From: JAIYDQ01 sp034408855
GTDB taxonomy: Bacteria > Planctomycetota > Planctomycetia > Pirellulales > Pirellulaceae
Assembly (NCBI GenBank): GCA_034408855.1
Contig: JAWXCK010000112.1
Span: 1-64,000, forward strand
Length of the DNA: 64,000 bases
Reading direction: 5' to 3'
Shown here: in pieces, positions 1-13,067 of the stretch
Position numbering within the stretch: the first letter of the stretch is position 1
How the letters are laid out: every line of letters starts with the position of its first letter
Notes under the pieces: generated by a model
What the model saw: the letters and a program-made list of their open reading frames with translations, nothing else
Database searches by the model: none
What the model was told of the DNA's origin: nothing
Position numbers and translations under genes: made by a program

Positions 1-3000
1 ACAGACAACGACAAGATGTCTTGATCACGGGTCCGAGTCGCCAGATTTTAATCGAATGGCTCCCAACTCCCAAACCTCGGACTTACATGGATTCTTTCGA
101 GAGCAGTCAAGAATTCCGCGTGAACTCGACAACTGCGGGCAATCAAGTAACCAGTGCAAGCAGTCGAGGGAGCCACCAAGCAGTTGCGATCTCAGCGGAC
201 GGAAGTTACGTCATCGTTTGGTCAGACGACACGAGCGACGGAAATGGTTGGGGAGTCTACGCAAAAAGGTTTAATGCCGATGGCACGACAAGAGGAACGG
301 AGTTTCGGGTTAATTCGACCAACGCAGGCAATGAACAATGGGCAGTTGTTGCGTCCGATGGATCAGGCCGATTTGCGATTGCATGGACGGCAGTAGACGC
401 AAATGGAACAGGAGTCTACTTGCGTCGATTCAATGCCGATGGCTCGGCTATCGACGCCAGCGACGTGCTCGTCAATTGGCAAGCTACCAGCAACGATCAG
501 CAAAATCCTTCGATTACGATGAACAATGCTGGAGAGATCGTCATTGCTTGGGAAACACGAAACGGTGGCAGTTCGGGGATCTATGCGAAGCGATTCGACA
601 TGACGAGTCCCGCGTCAAGCAACCAAGTTCCAACGCCGATCATCACGGTCGATACAGGTTCGAACCGATACAATCCGGTTGTCGACATCAACGAGAATGG
701 GCAATTCGTCATTGTATGGAACAATGACACACACGTTTTTGCTCAGCGCTACGCTGCGGGTGGTTCGGCCCGAGGTGCGGCGATCGATTTTAATATCCTT
801 TCAACCGCGCTAGAACATCAAGCCGTTGTCGCAGTTCAAGATTCTGGCGATTTCATAATAGCCTACCGATCCCAGATGATAGGATTTGACGGAATCTGGG
901 TTAATCACTATCGCGATGCAGGAACGGCATATAGCCTCGCGACAAAAGTAAGCACGGGAAGCACACACACCGCCCCATCGCTCAGTATGGATGCGATAGG
1001 CAACTTCATCGTCGTTTATGAGGGGGATGGTGACGGTTCTGGTCAAGGAGTCTTTGGAAGAAAGTACGACGCATCGGCCGTTACCCAAGGCGCTCAGTTT
1101 CAAATCAGTCAGAGTACCAACGGCAATCAGCAGCAAGTTTCCGTCGCGATGACGAGCTTAGCTAACTTTGTCGCGGTCTGGAGCGGTAATGGCGATCGCT
1201 CTGGCCAATCTGATGCATCCGGTGTTTTCGCGAGACAATTCGCGTCTGCCAATGCTACTTCAATGATCAGCGATATCAATGACACCAATAACGCGGCTAA
1301 TGAAGGGGACGTGAACGGAACGACCGTTGGCATCTGGGCCCAGGCTGTTGACCTCGATCCAGGCGATACGATCAGCTACTCACTCACTGATAACGCGGGA
1401 GGTCGATTCGCAATCCATGCCACATCCGGTGTCGTAACCGTTGCAAATAGCACGTTGCTCGACTACGAAACAGCAACTTCTCACGGAATAACGGTTCGCG
1501 CAGCAAGCTCTGATGGGTCGTTTTCAACAAAACTTTTCTCGATCGCAATAACGCCCGTCAACGATAATAACCCCGTTATCACCAGTCATGGCGGTGCGTC
1601 GCTTGTTTCTCTAACCATTGCCGAAAACACCACCAGCGTTACGTCCATATCGGCAACCGACGCTGATAATCCAAGCCAAACACTTTCGTTCGGTTTAGTC
1701 GGCGGTGTAGATCAATCGCGATTTTCAGTCAATGCGACAACGGGACAATTGTCGTTTCTGGTAAGCCCGAATTTCGAGTCTCCCAGCGATCGCAGCAACG
1801 ACAATGTCTATGAAGTTGTTGTAGCCGTCAGCGACGGTCAAGGCGGTTCTGCATCGCAGAGTTTCACGGTTACCATTACCGATATCAACGAGTTTCAAGT
1901 CGGAAGCATTTCGGATCTCAATAGTGCAGTGAACGAAGTCATCGAGAATGTACCGAACGGAACGCTCGTCGGTATCAATGCATTCGCAAAGGATAACGAT
2001 GGATTAAACAATACAGTGACTTACTCGTTGCTCGACAATGCCGGTGGACGGTTTTCGATCAATGCCACATCCGGCGTCGTGCGAGTTGCCGACGGTACTT
2101 TGCTCGATCGAGAAGTAGCCGAAGGCTACGATATTGTCGTTCGTGCATCGAGTTCCGATGGGTCAATCTCCACGCAAAGTTTTCGCATTGGTTTAATAGG
2201 AGCCAACGATAATTTGCCAGTATTTACATCGGCGGATCAAGTTTCTATCGTTGAAAACCAATCGTTTGTGCAAGTGTTGACTGCCACTGACGACGATAAG
2301 CCTACACAGTCGATTGCCTACTCGATCGTTGGGGGGCCGGACTCATCGCATTTTGTGGTTCGCTCATCGAACCAGCTCACCTTTGTCCGTCCACCTAATT
2401 TCGAAAACCCGACTGATAACAACCACAACAATATCTATCGCGTCGCAGTCGCAGCAAATGACCAAAATGGCGGAACGACGGTGCAACTGATTCAAGTTCA
2501 AGTCACCAACGCCAACGAATCGCCGACGGTTGTGAACCAAAAATATTTCGCACGTCAGGGACACGTCGTGCAATCCGCGGGCTTAGGCGTATTGACAGGT
2601 GCTTTCGACGAAGACGGCGACCCGCTAACTGCTAGTCTGCAACGCGATGTCTCGAATGGAGTACTAGTCCTGAGCAGCAATGGGACCTTTAACTACACTC
2701 CGAACGATGGTTTTGCAGGTCTCGACTCATTCACTTTCGCCGTGTCGGATGGGAATGGGGGAGTCAGTGTCGGGCTAGTCGAGTTCGTAGTCAACCTCAA
2801 CACGACCGTCTTATCTCAGGGAGCGAATATACCTTCGGCATCGGATCGTACGAAGATCGATAGTAGCCAGTCCACTTCAACATCTGCATCGTCTACTTCG
2901 AACAATAAAACTGCCGAAGATCCGGGAACAACTCCGGCGCCACAAACTCAGCCGACGATCACGGTAACTCAAAACAACGACTCATCGCCATCGACGACCA

Positions 3001-3598
3001 GCAAAGATAAACCGACAAGCGAAAACTTGCTCGCACAGAAAGATTCTGAGAATAACGACAAATCGTTTTCCGATCATTTTGCTCGAGTCGCATCGACGGC
3101 GAGCGAGCGCGAGTCGCATTCGATGCAACGCATGATTCGCGGCTTGCATATTCAGTCGAATGATTCGGCGACGGCACAACAAAACATTGAGACTTTGGTC
3201 GTCACGGACATTATGGTCGCACAGGATTTGGTGTGGGCGGATCTCGATCGACTTCGAGAACAAATGCAAGTCGCAACGGAGTCGCAACCTTTAGTCCTTG
3301 GTACAGCCGCTGGTGTCGCATCGAGTCTATCGGTGGGGTACGTCATGTGGCTAGTGCGAGGCGGCTACGTCGTCGCCGGACTCATGGCCCAATTACCGGC
3401 ATGGCGATTGATCGACCCGTTGCCAATATTGTCCCAACTAGAAGCTATGGGAGACGACGACGACGACGATTCGCTGCAAACGATGGTCGATCGCTCCAAT
3501 GATTTGCACGACAAGAACACCCTCAATGTCAGCGACGAACAAGCAAATCAAGATACACCGAGTTTTGTTCAGACGGAAATGTCAAAGAGTCTTCAATC

Positions 3599-3602
<4 letters not shown>
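1..3602 (+). CDS. Giant cadherin/tandem-95 repeat surface protein, C-terminal part (5' partial)
   Basis: The frame is open to the left edge with no stop, so the true start lies outside the window; the first possible start inside it is TTG at 21. Numbering from there, residues about 28-405 are repeats of the type EFRVNST..GNQ followed by a VIVW..DG and GVYAKRF pattern, resembling blades of a beta-propeller. Four cadherin-like domains follow (about 413-515, 516-625, 628-733, 733-835), alternating in two types (A-B-A-B), with DxDNP/DNDG calcium-type motifs. A tandem-95/VCBS-like domain (835-928) ends in YTPNDGFAGLDSFTF. A Ser/Thr-rich linker leads to a hydrophobic stretch (about 1093-1135, one or two membrane passes) and a GDDDDDD acidic tail. 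Role inferred: an envelope-anchored adhesin or sensor. Its stop overlaps the start of the following kinase gene (ATGA), implying translational coupling. No enzymatic motif is visible. Confidence 0.85.
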
Positions 3603-6106
<2,504 letters not shown>

Positions 6107-6205
6107 AAATGCAACCAATCTAAAAATCTTCCTTGTTTAGCTCAAAAAACAAACCTAGAGTTTAATTCACTAAGTCTGTGTTTCAACCCTGGCGTTCCAT
6201 TTACC

Positions 6206-8470
6206 ATGTCATCGGCAACTGAACTAATTTTTAACGGCACTGTAGGGCACTATGAAGTCAATCCTTCGTGCCCGATTGTTAAACCAGTCGAAGTTAGCTC
6301 TCCATTTGCCTACCCAAGGCCAACGGACGATTCGGTTCGCAATGCCAAGATTACGATTGTCGACGACGAACCTACCGTCTCACATATTATTCGCTTGCAA
6401 CTGACGAACGCTGGATTTCGCAATTTTGACGTCATAGTCGATCCATCCAAGGCCGTCGAGCGAATTGCGACATCTAATCCGGATGTGGTATTGCTAGATG
6501 TTCACATGAGCCCTGTCAATGGTTGGCAGATTCTGGATACGCTTCGACAAGATCTTCGAACGCAGCATATTCCAGTATTGATCATGACCGCATCCAATGA
6601 TGAAGCTAACCGAATTACGGCGTTCAACCTAGGCGCCCTTGATTTTTTCGCTAAGCCCATAGTCGCCACTGAATTGACGGCTCGAGTCCGAAATACGTTA
6701 GCCGCGAAAGTTTATCGCGACATGATGACCAACTACTCGCTTCAGCTAGAAACCGACGTTTTGACCGATGCTTTGACGGGCGTTGCAAATCGCCGAGCTT
6801 TTGACTTCGAGCTCAAAAGAAGAATGGTCGATTGGAATCGGCAACGTATTCCAATGTGCTTGCTGATGATAGATATCGATCACTTTAAAAAGGCCAATGA
6901 TCGATATGGTCATCAGGCAGGTGACGTTGGATTGAAACAAGTCGCGGGACTTCTTAAGCAAACTTTGCGAGAAATCGATTTGATCGCGAGATACGGCGGA
7001 GAAGAGTTTGGCATTATCCTTCCCTATTCGATGCTCAAGGATGGAAAGCATGTCGCCGAGCGATCCCGCGAACTGGTTGCAGATAATATATTTCATTTCA
7101 ACGAACACGATTTTCGCTTGACGGTTAGTGTTGGCTCTACAGAAGTTCTTCATGGAGATGACGCCGATACGCTGATGCGACGTGCCGATTCTGCGCTCTA
7201 TAAAGCCAAGCGAAGTGGACGCAATCGATGCTACGCACACGATGGCATTAGTTGCGAAGGAGCTTCGAACACTCCACTCATTACAAGCTCGACAACTAGC
7301 AAAGTCAATCTTGAGGTTCCTGAAAATCGAAGCGACGGTCGACTAGAAGACAAACGCATTGCGATCATTGATGATGAGCCGCACATTATTGCACTGGTTT
7401 GTAAATACCTGCGCGACGTTGGCTACCAAAACTTTATCAAGGTTCATGACGCGAGCCAGGCGATGCAACGACTCCGCGATGAAAAGCCTGATCTAGTCCT
7501 GCTCGATATCCGAATGCCTAGTATCAGCGGCTTAGAAATTCTCAAACTGGTTCGGGAGGACGCCAAGTTAAAATCGCTTCCTGTTTTGATTTTTACTTCC
7601 GCTACCGATATGGAGACGAAGGTCGAATCACTGAGATTAGGAGCCAACGACTACTGCGAAAAGCCGTTGCATGTCGCCGAACTTCAAGTGCGTGTTCGAA
7701 ATACATTGATGGCAAAAGCCCATCTAGATGGATTGTCCGACTATTCGAGTACGCTTGAACAAGAAGTCGAGAAGCGAACGTTCGAGCTTTCCGAAGCTCA
7801 TCGAGAAGCGATTCAGTGCCTAGCACGGGCATCTGAAATGCGAGATGACAATACCGGCAGGCATACGTTGCGCGTAGGTCGGTACGCTGCGATTATTGCT
7901 CGAGAGCTCGGATTCGGTGCCGAACGCATCACTTGGTTAGAACACGCAGCGCAGTTGCACGACGTCGGAAAGATTGGTGTTCCTGACAGTATTCTTTTAA
8001 AGCCGGCCGCGCTTTCCAAGGAAGAGTTTGTGGCGATGCAGGATCACTGTCTATTCGGCAGTCGCATTATCAACAACAACAATCTCGCGACGATCTCAAG
8101 TAGACCAAAATCGCTAGCCGGCTCTAACGCCGATGGCCCAAAATCTCCGTTGATGAGAATGGCGGCGTTGGTGGCCGAAACGCATCACGAGCGTTGGGAT
8201 GGGACTGGATATCCAAGAAGACTAAAAGGCGACGAGATTCCGATCGAGGGACGTATCACTGCGGTAGCAGATGTGTTTGACGCACTTAGTACTGCTCGAC
8301 CGTACAAGAACGCGATGCCCCTCGAGCAATGTTTTAAGATTCTTTTCGAGAATCGAGGTTCGCACTTTGATCCATGCGTTCTGGATGCCTTCTTCCGGCG
8401 CAAATCTGAGATTATTCGGACGTTCAATGAATACTCGGACAACGAGAATTTTGATCCGCCTACGGATTAA
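6206..8470 (+). CDS. Two-receiver response regulator with both GGDEF and HD-GYP domains
   Basis: Cytoplasmic protein of 754 residues with order REC1 (about 48-165; D53, D54, phospho-acceptor D98, K in FAKPI), GGDEF (about 180-340; GGEEF at 264-268, with an RxxD inhibitory site at 255-258), REC2 (about 383-505; IIDDEP, phospho-acceptor D434, EKPL) and HD-GYP (about 540-740; H585-D586 in HDVGKIG, GYP at 668-670). The catalytic signatures of both the cyclase and the phosphodiesterase are intact, so it may make and degrade cyclic di-GMP. The segments after the two receivers are alike (RVRNTLAAK... and RVRNTLMAK...), suggesting fusion of two related regulators, PleD-like and RpfG-like. It lies 99 bp after the hybrid kinase and overlaps the end of the convergent tolC-like gene by 11 bp. 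Confidence 0.95.
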   Translation: MSSATELIFNGTVGHYEVNPSCPIVKPVEVSSPFAYPRPTDDSVRNAKITIVDDEPTVSHIIRLQLTNAGFRNFDVIVDPSKAVERIATSNPDVVLLDVHMSPVNGWQILDTLRQDLRTQHIPVLIMTASNDEANRITAFNLGALDFFAKPIVATELTARVRNTLAAKVYRDMMTNYSLQLETDVLTDALTGVANRRAFDFELKRRMVDWNRQRIPMCLLMIDIDHFKKANDRYGHQAGDVGLKQVAGLLKQTLREIDLIARYGGEEFGIILPYSMLKDGKHVAERSRELVADNIFHFNEHDFRLTVSVGSTEVLHGDDADTLMRRADSALYKAKRSGRNRCYAHDGISCEGASNTPLITSSTTSKVNLEVPENRSDGRLEDKRIAIIDDEPHIIALVCKYLRDVGYQNFIKVHDASQAMQRLRDEKPDLVLLDIRMPSISGLEILKLVREDAKLKSLPVLIFTSATDMETKVESLRLGANDYCEKPLHVAELQVRVRNTLMAKAHLDGLSDYSSTLEQEVEKRTFELSEAHREAIQCLARASEMRDDNTGRHTLRVGRYAAIIARELGFGAERITWLEHAAQLHDVGKIGVPDSILLKPAALSKEEFVAMQDHCLFGSRIINNNNLATISSRPKSLAGSNADGPKSPLMRMAALVAETHHERWDGTGYPRRLKGDEIPIEGRITAVADVFDALSTARPYKNAMPLEQCFKILFENRGSHFDPCVLDAFFRRKSEIIRTFNEYSDNENFDPPTD

Positions 8471-10145
8471 TCGATTCGCATTGCAGCAATTGGCCTGTCG
8501 CGCGTTTGAAGCGTGCAAGGCTCATAACGTACCCGACTTGTGATTGGACATACGCATCTTCTGCCGACAGGAGACGATCCTGTGCATCTAACAAATCTTG
8601 CAACAAAAATGTGGCTGCTCGGTCATCGCCTGGCAATAGATCCCAACGTCGATGAAAGTAATGAGCATTCGCGTTTGCGGCAACTAGCGATTGCTCTTTA
8701 GCATTCATAACTCGATAGGCCGTATCGACGTTTCGTACAGCGATCTCGACATCGGCAGCAATGTTTTCGGTTAGAGCTCTGAATTGATTAACGAGCTGTC
8801 GACATTCAGCTTCTCGACGCTGTAATTGAGCTTTGCCGGCACGACGTCCAAGCGGAACTTCATAAATGAGACCGGCGGTGTACGAAGGTCCGCCGACTGA
8901 GAATTGGTCTACCCAACTTTGTCCAACATCATAGTTGCCGCGTAAGCCACTCACGTACGATTCAAGTACCACGTCTAAGACTGGCAGAAGTTCGTTCTTG
9001 GCTATATTCAATCGCACACTTCCCGCTTCAAGCTCTCGAAAAGCCTGGTCGACTTCGGCTCGACACTCCATCGCCGTAACCAATGCATCGGGAGTCGCAA
9101 CTAAAAAAGCGTGCCGCGTCGGCGATTCGGAAGGCACAAGCTCCGATTCGCGGTTGCTCAACAGCGCCGGCGAATTTACCATCGCGCGCAATCGGGATTC
9201 CGCATTTCGAATGGCCGTTTCCGCTTGCACAAGTTCGGCTATGCGGGTCGTTACCGCCGCTTGGACTTGTGCGATCTGGCTCTCGTAGGCATCGAACTGA
9301 CGTCGCTGCTCGAGATGCTTAAGAATATCCTGCGCTCGTTCAAGATTGATTCTCTTTTGAAGCATCCAGGTTCGTTGCCGATAAAGCTCCCAATGTGTTT
9401 CGAAAACCGTCAGCAAATAATCTTGTAGTTCTACAATGAAGCTATCGCTGGAAATTTTATTGTCGAGCGTTGCGAGAACAATAAGACTTCGGTTGTAGGC
9501 TCCGCCTGCACCATTGAGCAATGGTTGCGTATAGCCTAGTGAGAGCCTTGCGTTGCCTTGATCGGGGGGAAAGAAAAATTGCGAATTGCTATCTCGGGTT
9601 CCATATTTTTGTGCCAGTTCCCACTTTCCACCCTGGTAATTCCGACGACGCAAGCCACCGTTATAGTACCAATTGTTTTCGATAAGCCGATCGACATTAA
9701 AACCCGCGTCGAGCGAACTTCCTGTAGGAACGTTTAGCCGATTGAATTTCGATTCCATGAACAGTCGAGGGTCAAAACCCGCTCGCGCCGACGCGATGCC
9801 TGTTTCAGAAATGGCAACATTCTCATGGATGGCTTGAATTTTGGCGGAGCAAGCCAAGGCATCGTAGATGAGTGAGTCGACATCAACATCCACAACAGAT
9901 GCATTATGACGCAAAGTGTGCGTGGCGGACGATGTCCACCATTCGAAATTCGACGGCGCTGTGGGCTGGGCGACTGCCGAGCCATCGGCGACGTTCGGAA
10001 TGTTCGCCGAATTTGATTGAGATGCCGGGCGGAGATGAACGCTTTGCCTATCGTCTTGAGCGCAGCACGGGGTCAACGACTGAAGCGATATTCCTATCGC
10101 TGCAGCTCGCAGAATCAACCGCCATCTTTGTCGTTTCTCGGTCAT
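8460..10145 (-). CDS. TolC-family outer-membrane efflux protein
   Basis: 561 residues. A signal peptide (about 1-30, basic RQRWR start then a hydrophobic core) is followed by two OEP-type repeats rich in long helices: about 85-320 with coiled-coil stretches such as RIAELVQAETAIRNAESRLRAM, and about 330-555. The segment LSLGYTQPLLNGAGGAYNRS and a second PSYTAGLIYEVPLGRRAGKAQLQRREAE are typical for TolC-type barrel/tunnel subunits in planctomycetes. Role from family: outer-membrane exit duct for a tripartite exporter. It follows another TolC-like gene on the same strand after about 190 bp; no membrane-fusion or ABC/RND partner is in the window. It might serve export of the large repeat protein across the signalling block, but that is speculation. 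Confidence 0.88.
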   Translation of the reverse strand: MTEKRQRWRLILRAAAIGISLQSLTPCCAQDDRQSVHLRPASQSNSANIPNVADGSAVAQPTAPSNFEWWTSSATHTLRHNASVVDVDVDSLIYDALACSAKIQAIHENVAISETGIASARAGFDPRLFMESKFNRLNVPTGSSLDAGFNVDRLIENNWYYNGGLRRRNYQGGKWELAQKYGTRDSNSQFFFPPDQGNARLSLGYTQPLLNGAGGAYNRSLIVLATLDNKISSDSFIVELQDYLLTVFETHWELYRQRTWMLQKRINLERAQDILKHLEQRRQFDAYESQIAQVQAAVTTRIAELVQAETAIRNAESRLRAMVNSPALLSNRESELVPSESPTRHAFLVATPDALVTAMECRAEVDQAFRELEAGSVRLNIAKNELLPVLDVVLESYVSGLRGNYDVGQSWVDQFSVGGPSYTAGLIYEVPLGRRAGKAQLQRREAECRQLVNQFRALTENIAADVEIAVRNVDTAYRVMNAKEQSLVAANANAHYFHRRWDLLPGDDRAATFLLQDLLDAQDRLLSAEDAYVQSQVGYVMSLARFKRATGQLLQCESINP

Positions 10146-10337
10146 CCCATTGCCGACCCATTTTTGTTCCCTGCGGCGATAGACACGATCCTTGTATCTA
10201 AGTCGAATTGCCGCTCGATCACGTTATTCTTTGATTTGCTATCGAACAGGAATGATCGGCAAGTTGATAAAAAGCGAATTTTCATGCACGACCAGAACAA
10301 GCGGATCATTTTGCCATTGAACCTAACGATGGAAAAT

Positions 10338-11477
10338 TTACGGGATGCATCCGACGGCTAATGCGAGTTCAACAATCGCTTGATGCCATTCACCTTGCCG
10401 CTGAACGAGCTCGCTACGCACTTGAAGACGCTGCATCGCCGACTCAAGTTCTTCCGCTGGTTGTGCTTTGACTTGATCGCCATAGGCTCGCAATTGAGCA
10501 ACGCGCGTTTGCCAATGTTCGATTTGAAGCAAACTATTTGCGTAACGTTGGGCCGCCGTCAATTGCTTGTCGATTGCGATGTCTACTTCCGAAGCAATCT
10601 TTTCGCGAAGGCTTGCGATAGCTTGATCCAGCATCGCCAGACGAACGCAAAGCTCTTCCTGACGTGCCGCTTTTTCTTTGGGAAGTACAATACCTATCAA
10701 GGAAAAGATGCGATTGCATTTCAGAGGCGAAAAACTGACTGATCCCGAGAGCAAGTCCGACATCCAACGTGCGACGTCGAGGGTTTGTTCATTAAGCTGC
10801 GATCGCAAGTAGACAAGTCCAACGAGGTCGCATCGTTGATGCATTGCCATTTCAATCATCTGACAATGATCGAGTTGTGCTCCCATATCAGGAATCGACA
10901 TCGGCTCGGGAATGTAGTAGCAAGCAATTGAAGGATCGACAAGCAACGCGAGCTGGCTTCGAAGCTGAGTTGCTTTCGATAAGCTTTGCAGCTTGGAATC
11001 GTTGGCAGTGACAACGAGTCGATCTATGGCAGTCGGGTCTAGAATGGATACGCCACGTTCGATGGCTCGAGTTTGGCGTTCTTGATTGAGTTGCAATAGG
11101 GTATCGATTTCGTTTTGAATCGGTTCGATTGCAGCGATCGTTGCTAAGCCAAAGTGAAGTTCCAAGGCCTGTGCGGCGACTATTTGCGATTGACGACAAA
11201 TGCGATAGTCTTGCACTTTGGTTTGAAGATCAAGGATCACTTGCTGGCGTTTGGATTTGTGAATGGCCGCTGCTTGGTCAGCTCGTAGGTCCCCCTTCAT
11301 CATGATCGCGAGCGAGGATTTCTGCGATGCGAGCCTCGCGATATCGTCAGAGGAGAGCGTCGTCAAAGGCTGTTGCGAGAGCACGCAGTTAGGCATGGCA
11401 AAGGCAATCAGCGCAGCGGTAGCCAACGCGCTAAAAAGCGACGTTTTTTTCGAACGAAATGATGCGAAGACTCGCAT
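10338..11477 (-). CDS. Short TolC-like helical outer-membrane efflux protein
   Basis: The reading frame is open up to 11606, but I place the start at the ATG at 11475-11477 because it opens directly into a signal peptide (MRVFASFRSKK, then LFSALATAALIAFAMPNCVLS). The 379-residue product is mostly long amphipathic helices with the spacing of OEP proteins: an N-terminal half to about residue 200, then a second half containing RCDLVGLVYLRSQLNEQTLDVARW and a C-terminal helix pair. The LPLG-type loop of TolC proteins is represented by IGIVLPKEKAARQEEL. It is shorter and more divergent than the TolC-like protein encoded next and shows less obvious barrel strands. The tandem arrangement suggests two paralogous efflux components. 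The TolC relationship is by pattern rather than a strong motif. Confidence 0.65.
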   Translation of the reverse strand: MRVFASFRSKKTSLFSALATAALIAFAMPNCVLSQQPLTTLSSDDIARLASQKSSLAIMMKGDLRADQAAAIHKSKRQQVILDLQTKVQDYRICRQSQIVAAQALELHFGLATIAAIEPIQNEIDTLLQLNQERQTRAIERGVSILDPTAIDRLVVTANDSKLQSLSKATQLRSQLALLVDPSIACYYIPEPMSIPDMGAQLDHCQMIEMAMHQRCDLVGLVYLRSQLNEQTLDVARWMSDLLSGSVSFSPLKCNRIFSLIGIVLPKEKAARQEELCVRLAMLDQAIASLREKIASEVDIAIDKQLTAAQRYANSLLQIEHWQTRVAQLRAYGDQVKAQPAEELESAMQRLQVRSELVQRQGEWHQAIVELALAVGCIP

Positions 11478-11660
11478 CCAATGTCGATCACGACAGCCAA
11501 GCATAGGAATCGTTGTGAACTCGCTTCCACTATTCGGAAAGTACGGCAAACAACAGTAACATCGATTGTTCAGGTTGTGCCACTGAAGGCCGTCACTCCG
11601 ATGCAACGGTCGATCCGATTGCGGTGACTTTAACGCGTCAAGATGGGAGATTTGCGAAGT

Positions 11661-13010
11661 CTATCCCAATAGCATCACAGCAACGTTCAGATAGATGACA
11701 ATCCCAAGGATATCGCTGATACCAGCAATCAGAGGGCTGCTCATCAAGGCAGGATCAAGGCCAAGGTTCTTGAGCAAGAGCGGCAGCATGGATCCGAGCG
11801 AGGTTCCGCAGACAACCACCACGAGAATGGTAATCGGAATCACTAAGGCCGCATAAGGACTTGGGGCGAGGAAGATGGCAGAACCAAAGCCGATTATGCC
11901 GAGTACGGACCCTAAGAGTATCCCCATAAAGAACTCGCGTTTCAAAATATGCCAGGCGTCTTTCGTTGCGACGTCTCGCGTCGCCAGGGCAGAGATAATC
12001 AACGTCGATGATTGACTACCCGAATTCCCGCCGCTGCTGATGATCAGCGGTAAAAACCAGACGAGCCAATCGAATCGAGTCAGCTCACCATGAAAATACT
12101 GCAAAGCAAACGCGGCTAAGAGGGCGGCAAAGAAAAGGATCGTCAACCAAATGCCACGCTTCCATGAAAGAGTCAGGAAAGCCGTTCGCATATACGAATC
12201 GGGGAGCGGTTCCACGCCAGCCATGCGTTGGACATCTTCGGTGGCTTCGCGTCGTACAACATCGATAATATCATCGTGCGTAATGATCCCAACCAAATGA
12301 AGTTGGTCGTCAACGACAGGTATGGCAGAAAGATTGTAGAAAGCGACACGCTCGGCGACTTGTTCTTGGTCATCGTGAACGTTGACCGTCACAATATCGG
12401 TCTTCATGAGATCGACTAGTCGCGTATTAGGTCGCCCTATCGAGGAGACGAGACTTCGAGCGCTCACAATACCGCGAAGATGATTCGTGCTATCGATGAC
12501 ATAGATATAGTAAATAGTTTCGAGTCGAGCAGCTTGTTTACTGAGCTGCTCCATCGCTTGCTGCACCGTCAAATTCTCGGTCAAGCAAGCGGCTTCCGTC
12601 GTCATCAACGCTCCGGCTGTTCCTTCGGGAAACGTCTGCAATCGGCGAATGTCTCGACGATCAGGGGCCGGCACGAGAGCAAGGATTTGATCGACGCGCT
12701 GACTATCCAGTTCCTGAAAAAGGTCGACGACATCGTCGGCTGGAAGATTGGTAACCAACGCCGCAACCTGAACCTCATCCTCATTTTTGAGGAGCTCGAG
12801 CTTTCGATCGAGTTCGAAGTACTGATAGATTTTAGCTTGAAGGTTGGGTTCGGCATATTGAAGCACCCGCCAAGCTTCGTCGGCATCCAGTCCTTCCATG
12901 AACTCAGCCGTTCGTGCCGGATGCAGCGCCGTACAGAATTCGCGTAATTCGCGTTCATCACTCGACGCAAGCATTTCGCGAAGTTCTGGTAAATATAGCG
13001 TGTTAATCAT
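11661..13010 (-). CDS. mgtE: Magnesium transporter MgtE
   Basis: 449 residues, normal for the family. Order: MgtE N domain (about 15-125), two CBS domains (about 130-255, with AGALMTTEAACL and HLVGIITHDDIIDVV), the plug helix and five membrane segments (about 280-449). The core signature SSGGNSGSQSSTLIISALA lies in the first part of the membrane domain, and the last helix region contains the conserved PLLLKNLGLDPALMSSPLIAGISDILG. Function from family: Mg2+-gated Mg2+ channel in the inner membrane, whose cytoplasmic N and CBS domains close the pore when Mg2+ is high. It is divergent from pabB with about 57 bp between the coding regions. No M-box riboswitch was noticed upstream. Confidence 0.97.
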   Translation of the reverse strand: MINTLYLPELREMLASSDERELREFCTALHPARTAEFMEGLDADEAWRVLQYAEPNLQAKIYQYFELDRKLELLKNEDEVQVAALVTNLPADDVVDLFQELDSQRVDQILALVPAPDRRDIRRLQTFPEGTAGALMTTEAACLTENLTVQQAMEQLSKQAARLETIYYIYVIDSTNHLRGIVSARSLVSSIGRPNTRLVDLMKTDIVTVNVHDDQEQVAERVAFYNLSAIPVVDDQLHLVGIITHDDIIDVVRREATEDVQRMAGVEPLPDSYMRTAFLTLSWKRGIWLTILFFAALLAAFALQYFHGELTRFDWLVWFLPLIISSGGNSGSQSSTLIISALATRDVATKDAWHILKREFFMGILLGSVLGIIGFGSAIFLAPSPYAALVIPITILVVVVCGTSLGSMLPLLLKNLGLDPALMSSPLIAGISDILGIVIYLNVAVMLLG

Positions 13011-13067
13011 CCTAAAAAACTCGATGGCAGGAAAAAGGTCGCTTCGGTCTCTTCGCGCAGTCTACGG

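Noticed and set aside
12480..12947. 155-codon plus-strand frame inside mgtE
   Set aside because: It is fully antisense to a strongly supported gene and has no recognisable domain.
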